Positions 40,913-46,732 of a stretch of 46,732 bases of DNA are shown in pieces. A program made the translations under genes and the position numbers. The notes below the pieces were generated by a model. That model was not told the origin of the DNA. It did no database searches and saw only the letters and a list, made by a program, of their open reading frames with translations. Each line of letters opens with the position of its first letter. Position 1 is the stretch's first letter. This stretch comes from an uncultured Clostridia bacterium (GTDB lineage: Bacteria > Bacillota > Clostridia > RUG12999): contig CAMNSU010000012.1 of NCBI GenBank assembly GCA_946555455.1, forward strand, positions 1-46,732. The letters run 5' to 3'.

Positions 40913-41365
40913 TTAAAATTTTTCTTCAAATCCCACAAGGTAGTCTAATGACACACCGAACAAGTCCGCAAGTGCAATCAGGCGTTCCACGTTTGGTTCC
41001 CTAGTACCGCGTTCATAATGAATACAACTGAATCGGGACAACAGACCCATTCCTTCAGCCATATCAACCTGTGTCATTTGCTTTTCCTGACGTAATTGTC
41101 GAACGCGTTCCCTAAAGGAAACAACAACTTCTTTATTAAAACGCGAAGAAAGAGTCTTTTTTTCATCAATTCGCCCTAACAAATAATCTAACGAAATATC
41201 AAGCCGAACAGCAATTTTTCGTAAATCGGCAATACATGGATAAGCAAGTCCTTTCTCATAGTTTGGATAATTTGTCGGCTTAATCCCAAGATATTCTCCA
41301 AATTTCCTCTGCGACAGTCCTGCTTCGTTCCGAAAATCACGTAGACGTTGAGCAAATAAATTCAT
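40913..41365 (-). CDS. double-HTH XRE regulator, second of a tandem pair
   Basis: 150 residues with two complete Cro/CI-type helix-turn-helix domains in one chain: residues about 6-60 (RLRDFRNEAGLSQRKFGEYLGI...NYEKG) and about 83-145 (RVRQLRQEKQMTQVDMAEGMG...HYERG). Each ends in the same DISLDYLLG/GVSLDYLVG pattern. It starts 3 bases after the preceding gene's stop codon (TAA ATC ATG), with GGAGAG inside that gene, so translation is coupled. No ligand or peptidase domain is seen. It may act on nearby promoters; targets unknown. Confidence 0.85.
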   Translation of the reverse strand: MNLFAQRLRDFRNEAGLSQRKFGEYLGIKPTNYPNYEKGLAYPCIADLRKIAVRLDISLDYLLGRIDEKKTLSSRFNKEVVVSFRERVRQLRQEKQMTQVDMAEGMGLLSRFSCIHYERGTREPNVERLIALADLFGVSLDYLVGFEEKF

Positions 41366-41368
41366 GAT

Positions 41369-41812
41369 TTACTCTCCTCTTCCCAGTAGTTTATCCAGAC
41401 TAATTCCAAAAAAATCTGAAAGTTCAATAACTTTGGTATAATGTGGCATAGCTTCCTGCAATTCATAAGATTGATACGTCCGTTCTTCCACTCCAAGGAA
41501 TTCAGCCATTTCTTTTTGTGTTTTTCCTTTTTTCTCTCGTTCTTTTTTAATTGACCATGCAAACATTTCTTGCAAATCTCCTACAAAATGCTTTGTGTTT
41601 TCACTTGGTGTAGTTACTTTTCCGCAAAGGAAATCTAGCGATACATCTAAAACATCTGCAATTCTTGCCATTTTTATAATGGATGGTTTAACCTTACCAT
41701 ACTCATAATTCTGGTAAGTTGTTTCTTTCAATCCAGCCAATTCTGCTACATTCTTTTGGGATAATTGTTTTCGTTTTCTCGCTTCTATGAGACGGCTTGA
41801 AAATATATCCAT
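41369..41812 (-). CDS. double-HTH XRE regulator, first of a tandem pair
   Basis: 147 residues from ATG 41812: AGGAG is 8 bases upstream of it, whereas the in-frame GTG at 41821 overlaps that site. Two HTH_XRE domains are seen (RLIEARKRKQLSQKNVAELAG...NYEYG and SIKKEREKKGKTQKEMAEFLG...SYELQ), with LDVSLDFLCG and FGISLDKLLG after them. It is a paralog of the next gene, so duplication happened both within a chain and of the gene. The upstream region has a strong divergent promoter and TAGTTA repeats that could be operators. Confidence 0.85.
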   Translation of the reverse strand: MDIFSSRLIEARKRKQLSQKNVAELAGLKETTYQNYEYGKVKPSIIKMARIADVLDVSLDFLCGKVTTPSENTKHFVGDLQEMFAWSIKKEREKKGKTQKEMAEFLGVEERTYQSYELQEAMPHYTKVIELSDFFGISLDKLLGRGE

Positions 41813-41836
41813 TTTTTTCACTCCTAAAAAAAATGC

Positions 41837-41865
41837 TTGACACGAGTCTATTTAGGTGTTATAAT
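41837..41865 (+). promoter_or_regulatory. perfect sigma-A promoter divergent from the regulator genes
   Basis: TTGACA (41837-41842), 17-base spacer, TATAAT (41860-41865) pointing right. Just downstream TAGTTA occurs twice (41867 and 41881). No gene follows for 430 bases, so it drives an RNA or a long leader of the gene at 42305. Confidence 0.8.
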
Positions 41866-41939
41866 GTAGTTAAGAAATTTAGTTATTTTTGTAAACACAC
41901 CAAAAGTTAATATCGTCAAAACCGCAACATATCACAAAA

Positions 41940-42160
41940 AAGCGGCTCTATCCATTTTGGGAAATCCCCCTTGTGACGGACAGACTTTCCCCAAAATGGC
42001 GCAAAAATTCCCCAAAATTTAAGCACAAAAATAGAGTTGTTACATAGGCAAAGTGGTATCTGCGTTTTGAATACGTCCCTATTGGCGTAGGGATATTGCC
42101 TGTCATGGGCGGATTTGCGAGGTTCGCCCGACAGGTTTTTAACATGGACATAGTAGTCCA
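41940..42160 (-). ncRNA. candidate structured non-coding RNA
   Basis: A leftward promoter at 42167-42195 is followed by a chain of stems: GGAC/GTCC, then CCTGTC/GACAGG enclosing GGGCG/CGCCC (42099-42136), then CCCTA/TAGGG (42087-42102 region), and a final long stem CCATTTTGGG/CCCCAAAATGG (41952-41999) followed by CCGCTTTTTT. No reading frame has a ribosome site. The dense structure with its own promoter and end suggests an independent RNA; a raiA-motif-like RNA is one idea from memory, not verified. Confidence 0.45.
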
Positions 42161-42166
42161 CCTTTT

Positions 42167-42195
42167 ATTGTACTAAAATTTTGCCGAAAAAGCAA
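42167..42195 (-). promoter_or_regulatory. predicted promoter of the candidate RNA
   Basis: On the minus strand TTGCTT (42190-42195), 17-base spacer, TACAAT (42167-42172). Confidence 0.55.
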
Positions 42196-42304
42196 GTTTT
42201 TTTCAGGGATATGTAAATTTTTTGCCGCTGTCCCCATTTCATGAGCATAAGAAAAACAGGATGCGGACGATTTCTTTTTTTATGCTTAAAGCGGAGGTAG
42301 TTCC

Positions 42305-42955
42305 ATGAATCGTGCACGCATCAGGCATCAAAGGCAGGCTTTCCGCGCAGCGGCAAGGTCTGTGCAGCAGAATTTCTGCTATCCCAAAAGCAACTTCTTT
42401 CTTTATAAATTATTGCCGTGGCTGACGGAAATTTTGCTTGCCATTGCGCTTTTGACTTCCGGCGGTTCGCTGTTCGTAAGTCTGCGGGCGCAAAGCCGCG
42501 CGAATGCGTTGCAAGCGCAAGTCGCGGCATATGAACAGCAGCTTGACACAGCATTGCAGCAGGTTCCGGCGAATTCTTCTCCCACGCCGGAGCCTGCCAA
42601 AGCAGACGCAGACAACAGTGCAGCCGAACAAAGCAAGGTGCAAACCGCTGAGACTGCGCAAAAGCAAACACAATCGTCTGTGCAAACAGTTCCCAAAACA
42701 AACGCACAGCAAACCGCGCCGCCAAAATCCGGCGCAGCCGTGCAGCAGCAACAAGCTGCTCCGGCAGCACAACCCGCGGCGCAAACACAGCCGCCTGTCC
42801 AAAAACAGGAAATCACGGTCTATGTCACCAAAACGGGCGACTGCTATCATTCAGACGAGTGTCCGCATTTGCGGCAAAGCAAAGTCCCCACCACACTCGA
42901 AGCCGCAAAAGCGCAGGGATACCGCCGCTGTTCCCAGTGCGATGCGCCGAGATAG
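42305..42955 (+). CDS. membrane-anchored protein with Gln/Ala-rich linker and C-terminal Cys/His domain
   Basis: 216 residues, start ATG 42305 after GGAGG. A cytoplasmic basic N-terminus (about 1-35), one membrane helix (LLPWLTEILLAIALLTSGGSLFV, about 38-60), a coiled-coil start, a low-complexity Gln/Ala/Pro/Thr linker and a C-terminal domain VYVTKTGDCYHSDECPHL...AKAQGYRRCSQC. The C-terminal pattern is the small metal-binding module found at the ends of many secreted Bacillota proteins (Cys-His, Cys, then Cys-x-x-Cys). Probably displayed outside the membrane; function unknown. Confidence 0.7.
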   Translation: MNRARIRHQRQAFRAAARSVQQNFCYPKSNFFLYKLLPWLTEILLAIALLTSGGSLFVSLRAQSRANALQAQVAAYEQQLDTALQQVPANSSPTPEPAKADADNSAAEQSKVQTAETAQKQTQSSVQTVPKTNAQQTAPPKSGAAVQQQQAAPAAQPAAQTQPPVQKQEITVYVTKTGDCYHSDECPHLRQSKVPTTLEAAKAQGYRRCSQCDAPR

Positions 42956-43038
42956 GTTTTACATATATGTCTCCTAGACAAACAACAGGCAAAACTCCAT
43001 GTCTCCTAAATGATATACACCCATATACATTGTAACAC

Positions 43039-43077
43039 AAAAGGCGTGATGGCTGCAAGACCATTACGCCTTTTTTT
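43039..43077. terminator. bidirectional terminator between convergent genes
   Basis: AAAGGCGTGATGG/CCATTACGCCTTT (one G-U pair) around CTGCAAGA, followed by TTTT on the right and preceded by AAAA on the left. Confidence 0.88.
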
Positions 43078-43090
43078 CATATCTTAACTC

Positions 43091-45652
43091 TTATTCTTCC
43101 GGCTCTGCCGCGTCCTCTCCTTCGCGAAGATTTTCCTCCGCTTCCGCCTCCGCGGTGAAATCCTGCGGTTCCTCACCGGGCAGTGGTTCCGGCAGCGTCT
43201 CCGCTTCCGTTTCCTCGCCCAGACCGCGTTCAATCTTCGCAATTGCCGCCACAGTGTCGTCCTCGCCGGCACGAATCAGCCGCACGCCCTGCGACACACG
43301 TCCGCAAGAACGGATTTCATCAATATGAATACGAATGATAATGCCGCCTTCCGTCATCAAAATCAGGTCGTCCGTCTCATCATTCACAGTCTTAATACCA
43401 ACGATATTGCCTGTCTTTTCGGTAATCATATAGTTCTTGATACCCATACCGCCGCGCGACTGTTTCCGGTATGCGGAAATCGGCGTCTTTTTCCCAAGTC
43501 CTTTTTCCGTCACGGTCAACAGTTCCATGTCGTCGTTCGCTATCGCCATGCCGACCACATAATCGCCTTCCGACAGCTTCATGCCGCGCACGCCGCGCGC
43601 GCTGCGTCCCACGATACGCACGTCTTGTTCATTGAACCGAATCGCTTTGCCGAGATACGTTCCGATAATCACTTCCGCCGTGCCGTCCGTCTTTTTCACG
43701 CGAATCAATTCGTCGCCGTCGTCCAGCGTAATAGCGTTGAGCCCACGGTAGTAGGAATCATATTTTTGCAGTTCCGTCTTTTTAATCACGCCGTTTTTCG
43801 TCAGCATGAGCAAATATTTACCTTCCTCAAACTCGCTCATGGGAATGCAGGCGGTCACTTTTTCCTCCGCCTCCAGCTCCAGCAAGTTCACCAGCGCCGT
43901 GCCGCGCGCCTGCCGTCCCGTTTCGGGAATTTTATAGGTCTTTATCTTATACATGCGCCCGCGGTTGGTGAAAAACAGAATATAATCATGTGTGGACGCC
44001 ACGAAAATTTCCGTTGCAAAATCTTCTTCGCGCGTGTTCATGCCGGAAATGCCGCGTCCGCCGCGGTGCTGTGTCTTATACGCGTCCACCGCCATGCGTT
44101 TCACATAGCCGAACTGCGTCAGCGTCACCACGTTGTCCTCTTCCGGAATCAAATCTTCAATATCCAAATCCGATTCGCCGAACGTGATTTCCGTGCGGCG
44201 TTCGTCGCCGAATTTATCCGCCACTGCCGTGAGTTCTTCGCGGATAATGGACATCACCATACTATCGTCCGACAATATCTTTTGATAGTATGCGATTTTT
44301 TCAATCAGTTCCGCCAGTTCCGCTTCAATTTTGTCGCGTTCCAGACCGGTCAACCGTGCCAAACGCATGTCCACAATCGCCTGCGCCTGTTCCATACTGA
44401 GTTCAAATTCCTGCATCAAACTTTCCCGCGCTTCGCCCACGTTTTGGCTGCCGCGGATAATTTCAATCACGCGGTCAATGTTGTCCTGCGCAATTTTCAA
44501 GCCTTCCAAGATATGTTCGCGCGCCTGCGCTTTTTTCAAATCATATTGTGTGCGGCGGATAATGACCTCTTTCTGGTGTTCCAGATAGCATTCCAGCATT
44601 TGTTTGAGGTTATATTCCCGCGGTTTTTTATCTTTGCCGATTGCCAGCATGATGATACCGCAGCTATCCTGCAACTGCGTATGTTTATAAAGCTGGTTCA
44701 GAATCACGCCCGCATTGGCGTCGCGTTTGAGGTCAATGACAATGCGCATACCTTCTTTGCCCGATTCGTCGTTGAGGTCGGAAATACCTTCCACAACCTT
44801 GTTTTTCACCAGCGCCGCAATGCTTTCAATCAAACGCGTTTTGTTGACCTGATAGGGGATTTCCGTCACGATAATACGCTGACGTTTGCCGTCGTCCTCA
44901 ATCTCCGTCCGCGCACGGACTGCCACTTTGCCGCGCCCTGTTTCATAGGCTTTACGGATACCGCGCACGCCCATAATGAGCCCGCCCGTCGGGAAATCAG
45001 GCCCTTTGATATGTTCCATGAGTTCCTCAATTGTCGCGTCAGGATTGTCAATCAGCGCAACACACGCGCCTACCACTTCCCGCAGGTTGTGCGGCGGAAT
45101 GTTGGTCGCCATACCGACGGCGATACCGGAAGACCCGCTGACCAAAAGATTGGGGAATTTGCTGGGCAGCACGTCCGGTTCCTTGGTACTTTCGTCGAAG
45201 TTGGGAACAAAATTCACCGTTTCTTTTTCAATGTCCGTCAGCATTTCCATGGAAATTTTGCTCATGCGCGCTTCGGTATATCGGTAAGCAGCGGGCGGGT
45301 CGCCGTCCACGGAACCAAAGTTTCCGTGTCCGTCCACCAGCGGGTAGCGTAAAGAGAAATCCTGCGCCATACGCACCAGCGCGTCATATACAGACGCGTC
45401 GCCGTGCGGGTGATACCGTCCCAGCACGTCGCCGACCGTGGTCGCACATTTTTTATAGGGGCTCGACGGCGTGAAACCGTCCTCATACATGGTATATAGA
45501 ATGCGCCGGTGCACAGGTTTGAGCCCGTCGCGCACATCCGGCAGCGCACGTCCCACGATAACGCTCATGGCGTAGTCAATGTAGGACTGCTTCATCTCTT
45601 TGTTAATATCAACGCTTATAATTTCGCCGTCGCGATTATATTCCGTTTCCAA
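43091..45652 (-). CDS. gyrA: DNA gyrase subunit A
   Basis: 853 residues from TTG 45652: AAGGAGG lies 8 bases upstream, whereas an earlier in-frame TTG at 45676 would put that site inside the gene. The protein has the full breakage-reunion domain with catalytic Tyr125 ([10 protein letters not shown]), GyrA boxes in the C-terminal beta-pinwheel ([11 protein letters not shown]) and an acidic tail. The quinolone region reads [10 protein letters not shown]: Ala86 stands where E. coli has Ser83, and Asp90 matches Asp87. It introduces negative supercoils together with GyrB, encoded 92 bases upstream. Confidence 0.97.
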   Translation of the reverse strand: METEYNRDGEIISVDINKEMKQSYIDYAMSVIVGRALPDVRDGLKPVHRRILYTMYEDGFTPSSPYKKCATTVGDVLGRYHPHGDASVYDALVRMAQDFSLRYPLVDGHGNFGSVDGDPPAAYRYTEARMSKISMEMLTDIEKETVNFVPNFDESTKEPDVLPSKFPNLLVSGSSGIAVGMATNIPPHNLREVVGACVALIDNPDATIEELMEHIKGPDFPTGGLIMGVRGIRKAYETGRGKVAVRARTEIEDDGKRQRIIVTEIPYQVNKTRLIESIAALVKNKVVEGISDLNDESGKEGMRIVIDLKRDANAGVILNQLYKHTQLQDSCGIIMLAIGKDKKPREYNLKQMLECYLEHQKEVIIRRTQYDLKKAQAREHILEGLKIAQDNIDRVIEIIRGSQNVGEARESLMQEFELSMEQAQAIVDMRLARLTGLERDKIEAELAELIEKIAYYQKILSDDSMVMSIIREELTAVADKFGDERRTEITFGESDLDIEDLIPEEDNVVTLTQFGYVKRMAVDAYKTQHRGGRGISGMNTREEDFATEIFVASTHDYILFFTNRGRMYKIKTYKIPETGRQARGTALVNLLELEAEEKVTACIPMSEFEEGKYLLMLTKNGVIKKTELQKYDSYYRGLNAITLDDGDELIRVKKTDGTAEVIIGTYLGKAIRFNEQDVRIVGRSARGVRGMKLSEGDYVVGMAIANDDMELLTVTEKGLGKKTPISAYRKQSRGGMGIKNYMITEKTGNIVGIKTVNDETDDLILMTEGGIIIRIHIDEIRSCGRVSQGVRLIRAGEDDTVAAIAKIERGLGEETEAETLPEPLPGEEPQDFTAEAEAEENLREGEDAAEPEE

Positions 45653-45744
45653 TTGATGACCCTCCTTTTGGCACAAGGGAGTTTCGTCCCGTTATGCTCT
45701 TGTCCGCAAAAATGTTTGGTTGTGATGAAAGAAATTTCTGCGGT

Positions 45745-46732
<988 letters not shown>

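Noticed and set aside
41916-42161. 81-residue leftward frame in the structured region
   Set aside because: It follows the stems of the candidate RNA and has no ribosome site; better explained as non-coding RNA.
43325-45352. 675-codon open frame on the + strand opposite gyrA
   Set aside because: It is the antisense shadow of a highly conserved gene; the translation is Arg/His/Phe-rich, has no ribosome site and resembles no family. The same holds for the 622-codon frame opposite carB (28509-30377).

Overview
The window is a stretch of a low-to-medium GC Bacillota chromosome, most likely a gut-type member of class Clostridia. The signs are SLH-anchored surface proteins, an LplA/LplB/YtcP-type oligosaccharide ABC importer, a PyrR-attenuated pyr operon with a class 1B dihydroorotate dehydrogenase (pyrK-pyrD), RNase M5, strong AGGAGG ribosome sites and TTGACA/TATAAT promoters. 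I would not name a family or genus.

Layout. 1-14.6 kb: a leftward polysaccharide-use locus. From its promoter near 14.7 kb it encodes a sugar-binding lipoprotein, two permeases, a GH88 unsaturated glucuronyl hydrolase, a 1,479-residue secreted protein built of jellyroll, InlB-like and X2 modules, an SLH protein, a PHP-type metallohydrolase and the start of a heparinase II/III-type lyase. The set fits import and breakdown of a uronic-acid-containing glycan. 15.1-16.3 kb: an AT-rich pair of short chromate-transporter-family genes. 16.3-17.0 kb: a 300-bp tandem duplication abutting a tRNA-Pro(GGG). 17.1-21.6 kb: small housekeeping genes (lipoprotein, aldo/keto reductase, thioredoxin, RNase M5-like, PHP phosphatase). 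21.7-32.3 kb: pyrR-B-C-F-carA-carB-pyrK-pyrD behind a PyrR attenuator. 32.8-39.6 kb: a histidine phosphatase, an SLH-M13 metallopeptidase, a zinc-ribbon/FxLYD membrane protein, a sugar-phosphate isomerase-like protein and rsmD. 39.8-43 kb: a zinc-ribbon protein, two tandem modules resembling type I toxin-antitoxin loci, two double-HTH regulators, a candidate structured RNA and a membrane protein. 43-46.7 kb: gyrA and the 3' part of gyrB.

Three things stand out. (1) Six intergenic regions carry a composite family of nested hairpins: the single-stranded segments are conserved while the paired arms change together, so structure rather than sequence is kept. One module sits at the same distance behind two separate promoters, like a leader RNA. 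(2) The carbamoyl-phosphate synthase small subunit has lost its whole glutaminase catalytic set (Cys to Asn, His to Tyr, Glu to Asp) although the gene is intact within the pyr operon. (3) Two 328-bp tandem copies each encode a 25-residue hydrophobic peptide with its own promoter and a masked ribosome site, faced by a perfect-consensus promoter on the opposite strand.
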